From positions 1 through 20,745 of the forward strand of contig JBPBPI010000203.1 in assembly GCA_050954885.1 (NCBI GenBank): a stretch of 20,745 nt of DNA, in the 5' to 3' direction. Both the position numbers and the translations under genes were made by a program. Below are positions 7,482-14,810 of this stretch, piece after piece (within the stretch, counting starts at the first letter, position 1; every line of letters begins with the position of its first letter). The notes beneath the pieces are model-generated. The model did no database searches, was not told the DNA's origin, and was given only the letters and a program-made list of their open reading frames with translations. Source of the DNA: JBPBPI01 sp050954885. GTDB taxonomy: Bacteria > Pseudomonadota > Alphaproteobacteria > Caedimonadales > Caedimonadaceae.

Positions 7482-8816
7482 TTAAACAATCACGAATGTA
7501 AAACGCGTCAATGGATAACGGGGTGAAAAATGAATATCATAGACTTGTTCTGTTGTAAATTCAGAATATAGGTCTTTATTTATCTTCATTAAAACATAAT
7601 TTTGATCTGGAAGCCACAAATTAAGGCATATACCGCCGCGCCATAGGGAAGGCAAACCAAATCGAACAAAAGCCGGCAGCGTTTTCAAATTTTTAATACG
7701 AAATTTAAATTCTATTTTTTGTTTTAATTGAGACCACCCCTGTGCCCCCAAAGGTGCTAAAATATCGCCACATTTGACGTTTGAAAATTCAATTTGAAAT
7801 CGCTCGTCCCACCATAATGTCCCCGAAGAATGAGACAATGAAACCGGCTTTATTTGCCCTGGTTCTCGGGTGATATAAATTTGTTTTTTATGATAAAAAA
7901 TTATGCAACCGTGCAGCGTTTGAGGCACAAAAGGGATCTGTTTCAAGTGCTGAGTTAAAGATTTTAAGCTGTCGCATGCGGGTGTGTATGAACCAATACC
8001 AAAGGTCATCAAGCAACGTTGTAATACACTCATTTGATCTTCTTCTGTCATATTTTGATAACCAGTTTGATCGATCGTGCCATAGCCTTCAGGATATAAA
8101 GAAACCCAGCAACTGACCAATTTGTTAATCTGTTTTTCTGTTTGAACACGCGCTTGCCCATATTGCCGACAGCTTTGATGAATTTGTGCTTTATCCTGAT
8201 CATTTAAAGAGTGCTGACGTAAAACAGATCTTGTGAATTTAGGATTTATATTGCTGGGATCTTCGACAAAGGAAATATGTTGCCTATTTAAAAAGGTCCG
8301 AAGTTGCATTTTAGAGAAATGAAGAAGAGGCCTTAGGATTTTAACATGCGGTGTTTCAATCAAAGCTGACATGCCGGATAGTCCCAAAGAGCCACTATTT
8401 TTATCTTGACGCAGTTGATAGGTTTCGCGTTGATCATCTTGATGGTGACCTGTTAACAAATTTAAGATGTGATGTTGATGACACCACTCTTCAAGCAAAG
8501 TGTAACGGGCACGTCTGGCTTGTTCTTGTAATCGATTTTTTGGCTTTATGCCGGTCCAGGTTAATATTTCACAAGAGATTTGATGATCTTTAAGCTGCTG
8601 TTGAACATTTAAAGCTTCTTGTGTTGAGCCGGTGCGTAATCCGTGATCAACAATAAGACAAGTCATTTGACCTTGGTATCGCGCACACCAGCTTTGACAT
8701 AAAAAAGCCAAGGCAATACTGTCACTGCCGCCTGATACAGCGAGTGCAAGATGAGGATGAGATTCAAAGGGTCCTAACTTATTGAGTGCATTATCAAAAG
8801 CAAACTGAAGTCCCAT
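7482..8816 (-). CDS. tilS: tRNA(Ile)-lysidine synthase TilS
   Basis: TilS converts the wobble cytidine of the tRNA-Ile CAU anticodon to lysidine using ATP and lysine, so that AUA is read as isoleucine. It is essential in most bacteria. The PP-loop SGGSDS is at 28-33 in LALAVSGGSDSIAL. The N-type ATPase core continues with VDHGLR and LTGHHQDDQRET. The remaining, more variable residues should form the tRNA-binding domains. At 444 residues it is close to the usual length (about 430). The ATG lies nine bases after the cpoB stop without a strong ribosome site, as expected in an operon. cpoB-tilS-ftsH is a common alphaproteobacterial order. Confidence 0.95.
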   Translation of the reverse strand: MGLQFAFDNALNKLGPFESHPHLALAVSGGSDSIALAFLCQSWCARYQGQMTCLIVDHGLRTGSTQEALNVQQQLKDHQISCEILTWTGIKPKNRLQEQARRARYTLLEEWCHQHHILNLLTGHHQDDQRETYQLRQDKNSGSLGLSGMSALIETPHVKILRPLLHFSKMQLRTFLNRQHISFVEDPSNINPKFTRSVLRQHSLNDQDKAQIHQSCRQYGQARVQTEKQINKLVSCWVSLYPEGYGTIDQTGYQNMTEEDQMSVLQRCLMTFGIGSYTPACDSLKSLTQHLKQIPFVPQTLHGCIIFYHKKQIYITREPGQIKPVSLSHSSGTLWWDERFQIEFSNVKCGDILAPLGAQGWSQLKQKIEFKFRIKNLKTLPAFVRFGLPSLWRGGICLNLWLPDQNYVLMKINKDLYSEFTTEQVYDIHFSPRYPLTRFTFVIV

Positions 8817-8825
8817 GATTAAAAA

Positions 8826-9677
8826 TTATTTTTGATCGGCTTTCTTGCATTGAGGTAATTCTTCCTCAACCATTTCAATCTTCTTTTTAATGTTGGCAGG
8901 AAGCTGTGGAAATTCACTGTGCAATTGTTCAAGAGGCGTACAAGCTTGTGCTGTCTTCCCCATGGCCTTAAGCGTGAGCGTTAATTTAATCAAAGCTTCA
9001 GGGACCTTAGCAAAAGATCCTTGTAAAGTTGAATTGGCATCCGTTGCATGGTCTTTTTTAAAAACACGATAGGTTTTGTAGACTTCGGAAAAGGCGATGG
9101 CCGCACGGGGATAGTTTTTTTGAATGTAATAGCTTTCTCCCAACCAATAATGAGCATTGATAATTAAAGGATCTTGGGGATGTTTATCAATCAATTGTTT
9201 CAAAGTTCGTTCAGCCTCAGGGTAGGCTTGCTGAGATAAATAGTCTTGCGCTTGCTCGTATTGTTCCTCTGCGGTTGTCTGTTCAGATTTTAACGCCTGT
9301 GTCTCTTCTTTATTATTTGTTTTATGATCAGCGTTTGATTCAGGCTTATGACTTTGAGGGGATGAAGTTTCAACTGCTTTTTCTTGGGTTGATTTTAGTT
9401 GATGATGAAGTTCTTCAATTTGACCTCGTAGTTCGCGTACCTGATCTTCCAAATCCAAAATTCGATCATCTGAGTGAATTTTTTTGGGACGTTCCAAAGA
9501 AGTTACAGGTTCATCTCTTACAAAAGCACGGTCAGAATCTTCCAAAGGCATTGTCACAGCAGGACTATCATCAGGGTATACAGGGGGATCCGTGTTAAAA
9601 TCATCATCTGATCCTATCACGGGTTGATTCAATATAAAAAAGCTCAAAAACAAGCTGAGAAATTTTTTTTGATACAT
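8826..9677 (-). CDS. cpoB: Cell division coordinator CpoB (YbgF), periplasmic TPR protein
   Basis: CpoB is a periplasmic protein that links Tol-Pal outer-membrane constriction to peptidoglycan synthesis at division. The ATG at 9677 starts MYQKKFLSLFLSFFILNQ, a clear signal peptide. The longer frame begins at a TTG nine bases upstream, which I consider less likely. The mature part has an acidic, Pro-rich segment, a coiled coil (around DRILDLEDQVRELRGQIEEL, as in YbgF trimerisation), a low-complexity Glu/Ser/Lys linker, and C-terminal TPR repeats containing the family-typical ANAHYWLGESYY-like segment (here INAHYWLGESYY). The 283-residue length is normal. An extended -10 (TGCTATAAA) lies just upstream. 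The tolQRAB-pal genes usually found before it are missing; divergent gshA is there instead. Confidence 0.93.
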   Translation of the reverse strand: MYQKKFLSLFLSFFILNQPVIGSDDDFNTDPPVYPDDSPAVTMPLEDSDRAFVRDEPVTSLERPKKIHSDDRILDLEDQVRELRGQIEELHHQLKSTQEKAVETSSPQSHKPESNADHKTNNKEETQALKSEQTTAEEQYEQAQDYLSQQAYPEAERTLKQLIDKHPQDPLIINAHYWLGESYYIQKNYPRAAIAFSEVYKTYRVFKKDHATDANSTLQGSFAKVPEALIKLTLTLKAMGKTAQACTPLEQLHSEFPQLPANIKKKIEMVEEELPQCKKADQK

Positions 9678-9702
9678 GATATCCAACTATTAATCTAAAA
9701 AT

Positions 9703-9711
9703 TTTATAGCA
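9703..9711 (-). promoter_or_regulatory. Extended -10 promoter element for cpoB-tilS-ftsH
   Basis: On the - strand the sequence reads TGCTATAAA, an extended -10. Transcription would begin about 20 bases before the cpoB ATG at 9677. The -35 match (tcacaa at a 17-base spacing) is weak. Confidence 0.4.
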
Positions 9712-9750
9712 TGTGCCTTTTAAAGTTGTGACAGCGTCATATCGTCACTT

Positions 9751-9767
9751 GTGTATATTTTATACAC
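9751..9767. promoter_or_regulatory. Palindrome in the cpoB/gshA divergent spacer
   Basis: gtgtata-ttt-tatacac is a perfect 7-3-7 inverted repeat in the 251-base spacer between divergent genes, about 45 bases upstream of the cpoB -10. The repeated gtcac/gtgac words at 9728-9748 lie beside it. It may be an operator; the regulator is unknown. Confidence 0.3.
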
Positions 9768-9928
9768 GTCGTTCCTCATTTCTTGCTCAATTTTAAAATG
9801 CTTTCACTATAGAAATACATTATTAGAATTTTTACTGTATAAAAAGCACCTCGTCTATCATTTTAATAAATTTCATTGTCTTCAAAATATTGTGATAGAG
9901 TGGCAGCCAAAAAAGAAAGGGATTTTTT

Positions 9929-11281
9929 ATGACCCATGACAGGGCAATTACATCGAAAAATGATTTAGTTGATGATTTGGCAAATGCTTGCAAGCCTAAG
10001 TCACACTCTAAAATTGGTGTTGAGCATGAAAAATTTATCTATGATCGAAAAGATTTTAAAAGAGTTCCTTATCAAGGCGGTATTGAAGAAATTCTGAAAG
10101 GTCTTCAAAGGTTTGATTGGCAGCCTGTCTATGAACAAAATCATTTGATTGCGTTGACACGAAATCAAGCTTCAATTTCTTTAGAACCCGCGGGTCAATT
10201 GGAACTTTCGGGGGCACCACTGGTAACACTTCATGAAACAAACCAAGAACTGCACGGGCATCGTCAAGAGGTTGATCAAGTTTTAAAGGAACTTGGCTTT
10301 ATAATGGTGAGTCTAGGTTATGATCCTGTGTCCACAATTTCAGATCTGTCTTGGATGCCCAAACAACGTTATCAGATTATGCGTAATTATATGCCCAAAA
10401 AAGGTAATCTTGGTCTGGAGATGATGGCTAATACATGCACAGTTCAAGTCAATTTAGATTTTTCATCTGAACAAGATATGATTCAAAAATTTCGGTTGGG
10501 ACTTGCTTTGCAACCTTTGACGACAGCACTCTTTGCCAGCTCTTCCTTAAGTAGGGGACTTCCTAACGGCTTTCAATCTTTTCGCCATAAGATTTGGCAA
10601 GATACTGATCCTGATCGATGTGGGCTTTTAAAGTTTGTGTTTGACAAAGAGATGAGTTTTGAGCGTTACGTTGATTATATGTTGGAAGTACCCATGTACT
10701 TCATCGAGCGTGAAAGCCAATATTTAGATGTTGCTGGTCAATCATTTGGTCATTTTCTCAAAGGTTCTTTGATACGACCGAAAGATTTTGCCGGATTAAT
10801 ACAACCAATAATGAAAGATTGGCACAATCATCTGACGGTGGCTTTTCCTGAAGTTCGTCTCAAACATTATCTAGAGATGCGCGGGGCAGATGGCGGACCA
10901 GAACCTCACGTTCAAGCTTTACCGGCTTTTTGGACAGGGTTGCTTTACGATGATGAATCTTTAAAAACTTCCTATGATATTATTCAAGAATGGTCTTTTG
11001 ATGACATTAATGATCTTTATAAAAATATTGCAAGACAGGGACTTGACGCTAATTTTCGAAATCATTCTTTAAAAGACTTGGCCAGGCAGTTTTTGGATTT
11101 ATCTCAACAAGGGCTTAGGCGACGATCATATTTAAACAAAAGAGGGGAAGACGAATCTGTTTATTTAACTTACCTTCAAAAAATGTTGGATCACGATTTA
11201 ACGTACGCGCAAAAATTGTTACAAGATTCTAAACAAGATTTCGAAAAGAAAGATCAAATACTTAAAAAAAATAGCTTTTAA
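9929..11281 (+). CDS. gshA: Glutamate-cysteine ligase, plant/alphaproteobacterial type
   Basis: This enzyme joins glutamate and cysteine with ATP, the first step of glutathione synthesis. The 450-residue length and motifs match the GCS2-type enzyme of Alphaproteobacteria and plants, not the E. coli type: GVEHEKF (30-36), the central MMANTCTVQVNLDFSSEQDM segment, the long helix ending in LTTALFASSS, and EMRGADGGPEPHVQALPAFW near the C terminus. AAAGGGA before the ATG supports this start. No gshB is adjacent, so glutathione synthetase must lie elsewhere. The spacer to cpoB suggests divergent transcription. After the gene there is only an AT-only inverted repeat and a long AT-rich gap. Confidence 0.96.
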   Translation: MTHDRAITSKNDLVDDLANACKPKSHSKIGVEHEKFIYDRKDFKRVPYQGGIEEILKGLQRFDWQPVYEQNHLIALTRNQASISLEPAGQLELSGAPLVTLHETNQELHGHRQEVDQVLKELGFIMVSLGYDPVSTISDLSWMPKQRYQIMRNYMPKKGNLGLEMMANTCTVQVNLDFSSEQDMIQKFRLGLALQPLTTALFASSSLSRGLPNGFQSFRHKIWQDTDPDRCGLLKFVFDKEMSFERYVDYMLEVPMYFIERESQYLDVAGQSFGHFLKGSLIRPKDFAGLIQPIMKDWHNHLTVAFPEVRLKHYLEMRGADGGPEPHVQALPAFWTGLLYDDESLKTSYDIIQEWSFDDINDLYKNIARQGLDANFRNHSLKDLARQFLDLSQQGLRRRSYLNKRGEDESVYLTYLQKMLDHDLTYAQKLLQDSKQDFEKKDQILKKNSF

Positions 11282-11287
11282 AACAAA

Positions 11288-11313
11288 AATAAATAAAATT
11301 TTTTTTATTTATT
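11288..11313 (+). terminator. AT-only hairpin after gshA, weak terminator candidate
   Basis: Eleven-base arms (aataaataaaa and ttttatttatt) with a tttt loop begin seven bases after the gshA stop. The stem contains no G-C pair, so stability is low. Confidence 0.35.
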
Positions 11314-11454
11314 ATTTTATAATAAAATATTACTTCAATATATGAAAAATAAACTGTTTATTAATCTAAATTTTTTTTATTAAATAACTTTATTTATATT
11401 TTAAATAAACTTTTACTAGAATTTTTTTTAAAATTAAAAATTATAAAATTTTAT

Positions 11455-11482
11455 TTGACAACTTGCTTTAATTGTATATATT
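11455..11482 (+). promoter_or_regulatory. Promoter of the polysaccharide gene cluster
   Basis: A consensus -35 TTGACA (11455-11460), a 16-base spacer and the -10 TATATT (11477-11482) face the cluster. Transcription starting near 11489 would give a leader of about 140 bases. Confidence 0.5.
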
Positions 11483-11627
11483 TATTTAGTATAATACATA
11501 AGTATTATTTTTAATACATAACGACAATTTAACATCATTCAAAAGTAAAAACTTTATCTTTATTGAATAACTAAAAGATAATTTAAAATTTAAAGAACAT
11601 ATATTCTTTTCCTAAAAGGTATAAAGT

Positions 11628-12590
11628 ATGCAATCACGCGCCTTCAATAGTATTTCCATTAAAGCTCGTGAAGGGCTTTTGACAAAATCTTCGTGCAATA
11701 TTTCTAAATTAAAAGATGAAGTAAATTATTATTTAAACTTACCCGATAAAATTGCACCGTATTTTCCTCAGCTTATTGATTATAAAAAAGATTTCAGTTC
11801 TTACACAGTTGAATATATTCCTTATAAAGATCTTTCAGGCCTCATTTTGTCAGAGGGTCTCACGCCACAAACAGGAAAAATTTTACTCGAACAACTTTTT
11901 GATATTTTAGATGATATTCACGACCATAAGCCTGCTCTTTCAAAACATAATTTAGAAATTGGTCAATTTTACACCAAAAAAACTCTTGAAAGAATTCAAG
12001 CATTAACAAAAGATGAAAATCTTCGACCTTTGGTCGAGGCAAATACACTAAAAATTAATGGCAAATCTTATAAGACATTTTCTGTTTTTCAAGATGACTT
12101 TATTGAATCTGTCCAAAATTTTGTGTCAAGATATGCGTATCTAACGGCAATTCATGGTGATTTTTGCTTCGGCAATATTTTGTATTGTCCAAAAACATCT
12201 CAAATAAAATTAATTGATCCTCGTGGATCGTTTGGCAATTCCGGTATTTATGGCCACCCTTTTTATGATTATGCCAAATTGTTACATTGTTTGCACGGTG
12301 GATATGATCAGATTGTCACCAATCAATATCAATTAGATGATTTAGGAAATAACAATTTTTTGTTTAAAAAATCTCAAAATCATTTATTAACATCTTTACA
12401 CCAAACATTTCGTGAATTGCTTTGTGAACGTGGCATGGAATTAGAATTTTTATATTTGATTGAAGCCTCACTTTTTTTAAGTATGACGACATTACATTAT
12501 GAAGATCCTCAAAGACAAAAAGCTTTATTTTTAAATGGAATTATTATTTTAAATGAATATTTTGAAGAAAAATACAAAAATTTGTATTGA
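11628..12590 (+). CDS. APH/choline-kinase-fold small-molecule kinase of a polysaccharide cluster
   Basis: This is a 320-residue member of the aminoglycoside-phosphotransferase/choline-kinase fold. The catalytic loop HGDFCFGN (176-183, with Asp178 and Asn183), the metal-binding LIDPRG (Asp197) and YDYAKLLH (213-220) are intact, so it should be active. The context rules against antibiotic resistance as its job: it heads a run of polysaccharide genes and is directly followed by a HAD phosphatase and a nucleotidyltransferase. I infer that it phosphorylates a sugar or polyol precursor. AAAGG precedes the ATG. Its 3' end overlaps the next gene by 38 bases. The substrate cannot be read from the sequence. 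Confidence 0.85.
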   Translation: MQSRAFNSISIKAREGLLTKSSCNISKLKDEVNYYLNLPDKIAPYFPQLIDYKKDFSSYTVEYIPYKDLSGLILSEGLTPQTGKILLEQLFDILDDIHDHKPALSKHNLEIGQFYTKKTLERIQALTKDENLRPLVEANTLKINGKSYKTFSVFQDDFIESVQNFVSRYAYLTAIHGDFCFGNILYCPKTSQIKLIDPRGSFGNSGIYGHPFYDYAKLLHCLHGGYDQIVTNQYQLDDLGNNNFLFKKSQNHLLTSLHQTFRELLCERGMELEFLYLIEASLFLSMTTLHYEDPQRQKALFLNGIIILNEYFEEKYKNLY

Positions 12591-12930
12591 TATTGATGGT
12601 ACAATTTGTGAATTACGAAGGCCAGAACAATCTTATGAAGACTTAAAACCTTTAGATGGCGCTGCTTCCAAAATCAAAGATTTAAAAGATAAAGGTGCCT
12701 ACATTATTTTTTGCACAGCGCGTCATATGGAGACGTGTGACTCAAATGTGGGTAAAGTCATCGCACGTCAAGGACAAACTTTGTTGAAATGGCTTGAAAT
12801 TCACGGATTTGTCTATGACGAAATATGGTTTGGCAAACCCAATGCCGATGTCTACATCGACGACAAAGCAATAAAGTTTGAAGGATCATGGGACACCATC
12901 CATCAAAATCTTATTCAAAATTATTTATAA
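12553..12930 (+). CDS. Short HAD-superfamily phosphatase of a polysaccharide cluster
   Basis: This compact 125-residue HAD hydrolase has no large cap domain. Motif I is DIDGT (nucleophile Asp13, general acid Asp15), motif II is the Thr55 of FCTARH, the motif III Lys is in FGKPNAD (Lys95), and motif IV is the DD pair 103-104 in VYIDDKA. The set is complete, so it should be a phosphatase. Such short HAD proteins recur beside nucleotidyltransferases in capsule and LPS clusters. The only in-frame ATG (12553) lies inside the end of the kinase gene and has no clear ribosome site; a TTG at 12562 is an alternative. Overlap implies coupled translation. By analogy with GmhB of the heptose pathway it may remove a phosphate between the kinase and nucleotidyltransferase steps (inference). 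Confidence 0.88.
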   Translation: MNILKKNTKICIDIDGTICELRRPEQSYEDLKPLDGAASKIKDLKDKGAYIIFCTARHMETCDSNVGKVIARQGQTLLKWLEIHGFVYDEIWFGKPNADVYIDDKAIKFEGSWDTIHQNLIQNYL

Positions 12931-12948
12931 AAAGATAAAGTAAACGCG

Positions 12949-13695
12949 ATGAATATTATTATACCAATGGCAGGGCTTGGGTCACGCTTTGCATCCAGTG
13001 GATTTACGCTGCCCAAGCCTTTAATTCAAGTGGCTGGTAAGGCCATGTATCGTCATGCGGTTGATTGTCTGCCTCTTGAACTTGCGAGCAAATTGGTTTT
13101 TATTCTCAGACAGAGTGACTTTGTAGAAGATCTGAAGAACGATATCGAAACCTTTTATCAAGGTCCTTATAAGTGCGAAGTTCTCACCTTAGATCACGAC
13201 ACGCGAGGCCAAGCCGAGACAGTACTTAAAAGTGCTGATCTTCTAGATTTAAATGTTCCCAGCTTGGTCCATAATTGCGACACCTATATCTCGCCTAATA
13301 TTTCTTGGCAACACATGATTAGTCAAAATACTGATGGTATTCTAGTTCTGTTTGATTCCCAAGAACAACGGTGGAGTTACGCAAAATTAAATGATCAAAA
13401 CACCAAGATAATTGATGTTCAAGAGAAAAAAGTAATCTCGCGTCATGCTTCTTCTGGAACATATTATTTTAAAAATACTATAAGTTTACTTGACAACATT
13501 CAAAAAATAATCCAACAAGATTATCGTGAAAATGGAGAATATTATCTCTCAACTGTTTATCGTTTGATGATTGATCAACAGCTCTATTTATCTCCTATTT
13601 GGAGTGATCCTATGTTGTGTTTTGGCACACCTCAAGATTTGGTTCATTCCTTAAACAAAATTTTGTTAAATGATTCTTTGAAGAAAGCTTTTTGA
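12949..13695 (+). CDS. Sugar-phosphate nucleotidyltransferase-like protein
   Basis: This is a nucleotidyltransferase of 248 residues. The NTP-binding signature MAGLGSRFASSGFTLPKPL (7-25) has the GxGxR loop and the KP pair. HNCDTYISPN (around 105-114) is the usual metal-binding Asp region. There is no left-handed beta-helix domain, so it is the short form that activates a sugar or other small phosphate with an NTP. It starts 18 bases after the HAD gene. Its TGA shares its last base with the ATG of the next gene. Which nucleotide and which sugar cannot be told from the sequence; the kinase and phosphatase beside it suggest that all three act on one precursor. Confidence 0.88.
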   Translation: MNIIIPMAGLGSRFASSGFTLPKPLIQVAGKAMYRHAVDCLPLELASKLVFILRQSDFVEDLKNDIETFYQGPYKCEVLTLDHDTRGQAETVLKSADLLDLNVPSLVHNCDTYISPNISWQHMISQNTDGILVLFDSQEQRWSYAKLNDQNTKIIDVQEKKVISRHASSGTYYFKNTISLLDNIQKIIQQDYRENGEYYLSTVYRLMIDQQLYLSPIWSDPMLCFGTPQDLVHSLNKILLNDSLKKAF

Positions 13696-14747
13696 TGATT
13701 TGCGATAAAGATATTTCTATTGTGGTTCAAGGACCTGTCTTGGGCCAAGCAATCTTTGGCATGACAGACAATATCACAAAAGTGGTCTGCGCGCGTCTTA
13801 AGGAATTGTTTCCTGAAAGTGAGTTAATTTTATCGACCTGGAAAGGCGCAAAAACAAAAGATATTTGCTATGATAAATTGATTTTGAGTAAAGATCCAGG
13901 CGGCGTATGGTTTGATCTTGAAGACCTTAATTTTACCAATAATTGTAACCGTTTGATTGTCTCAACTCAAGCCGGTATCAAAGCGGCAACGCGTAAATAT
14001 ATTTTAAAAGTAAGATCTGATCTTTTTGTTATGTCAAAATCATTTTTAAAATATTTTTATAAATTTTCTCATTACGATGAACCCTGTAAATTTGTCAAAA
14101 ATCGTATTATTGCTTTTTCATTGGACACCATCAAAGGTCATAGAACATCTTTATTCACGCAACAACGTCCTTATCATATTAGTGACTGGGCTTATTTTGG
14201 GTATGCTGAAGATATTAAAGATCTTTATGACGTTCCCTTGACGAAAGAACCTGAGTTTTCACAATATTTTCTAGATCGTCCCAAACATTTCTTTGATATT
14301 CATCCGGCACGACTTTGGAAAATGCCGCCTGAGCAATATATTACCTTAAGTTTTTTACAAAAACATACAGATATTAAATTTGAACACATGAGCGATATTG
14401 CACATCAAAATATTGAGCGTTCAGAAAAACTTTTGGTCAATAATTTTTTAGTCTTAGATCAAACACAATTTTTCTTATTTTCTTTAAAATATGCCAAATT
14501 ACAATTGTTGTTTCCTTATCTTTTATCAAAAACAGCTATTTTCTTTCATACTTGGCTCCAAGATTATGATAAATACTGCGTTTTATCTTGCGAACATAAA
14601 ATAAAAATTTTTTGGCGCAAAAACTGTTTTGCCGCAGCAAATATGATTTTAAATTTATTAAATTATCGTTTTGGCCTGGTTCAACGTATTGTTTGTTTTA
14701 GGGTTAAAAGATGGATTAATGAATTTAATCAAAAAAATAAAAATTAA
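13695..14747 (+). CDS. WavE-family lipopolysaccharide synthesis protein
   Basis: The N terminus DISIVVQGPVLGQ, then ELILSTWKGAK, ILKVRSDLFV and HISDWAYFG, are the pattern I know from the WavE family, named from the Vibrio cholerae LPS core cluster and believed to be glycosyltransferase-like. The protein is 350 residues, with a basic C-terminal half rich in aromatic residues but no clear membrane helix. I start at the ATG at 13695, which overlaps the preceding TGA by one base (TGATG). A TTG just before it would add one Met-equivalent and is less likely. It probably adds the residue made by the preceding trio to the growing glycan (inference). Confidence 0.82.
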   Translation: MICDKDISIVVQGPVLGQAIFGMTDNITKVVCARLKELFPESELILSTWKGAKTKDICYDKLILSKDPGGVWFDLEDLNFTNNCNRLIVSTQAGIKAATRKYILKVRSDLFVMSKSFLKYFYKFSHYDEPCKFVKNRIIAFSLDTIKGHRTSLFTQQRPYHISDWAYFGYAEDIKDLYDVPLTKEPEFSQYFLDRPKHFFDIHPARLWKMPPEQYITLSFLQKHTDIKFEHMSDIAHQNIERSEKLLVNNFLVLDQTQFFLFSLKYAKLQLLFPYLLSKTAIFFHTWLQDYDKYCVLSCEHKIKIFWRKNCFAAANMILNLLNYRFGLVQRIVCFRVKRWINEFNQKNKN

Positions 14748-14810
14748 TTCTAAAAAGTGTTAAAATTATCTTTTGAAGAATTCATAATATGAAAAAAGTA
14801 ATGTAAATAA

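Larger units (their letters stand above)
11282..11627. other. 346-base, extremely AT-rich spacer
   Basis: No gene is visible and all frames are short. It contains an AT-only inverted repeat right after gshA (arms 11288-11298 and 11303-11313, loop tttt), which could terminate gshA; a promoter at 11455-11482; and a small inverted repeat gtatta/taatac at 11502-11517. The last part is the likely leader of the polysaccharide operon. Confidence 0.6.

Noticed and set aside
9751..9939. Short + frame of 62 codons ending inside gshA
   Set aside because: It has no ribosome site, begins inside the palindrome, has an implausible composition, and occupies the regulatory spacer.
11628..12590. Reading the APH-fold gene as aminoglycoside resistance
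   Set aside because: Its neighbours are all polysaccharide genes. The fold is shared by many sugar, choline and other small-molecule kinases.
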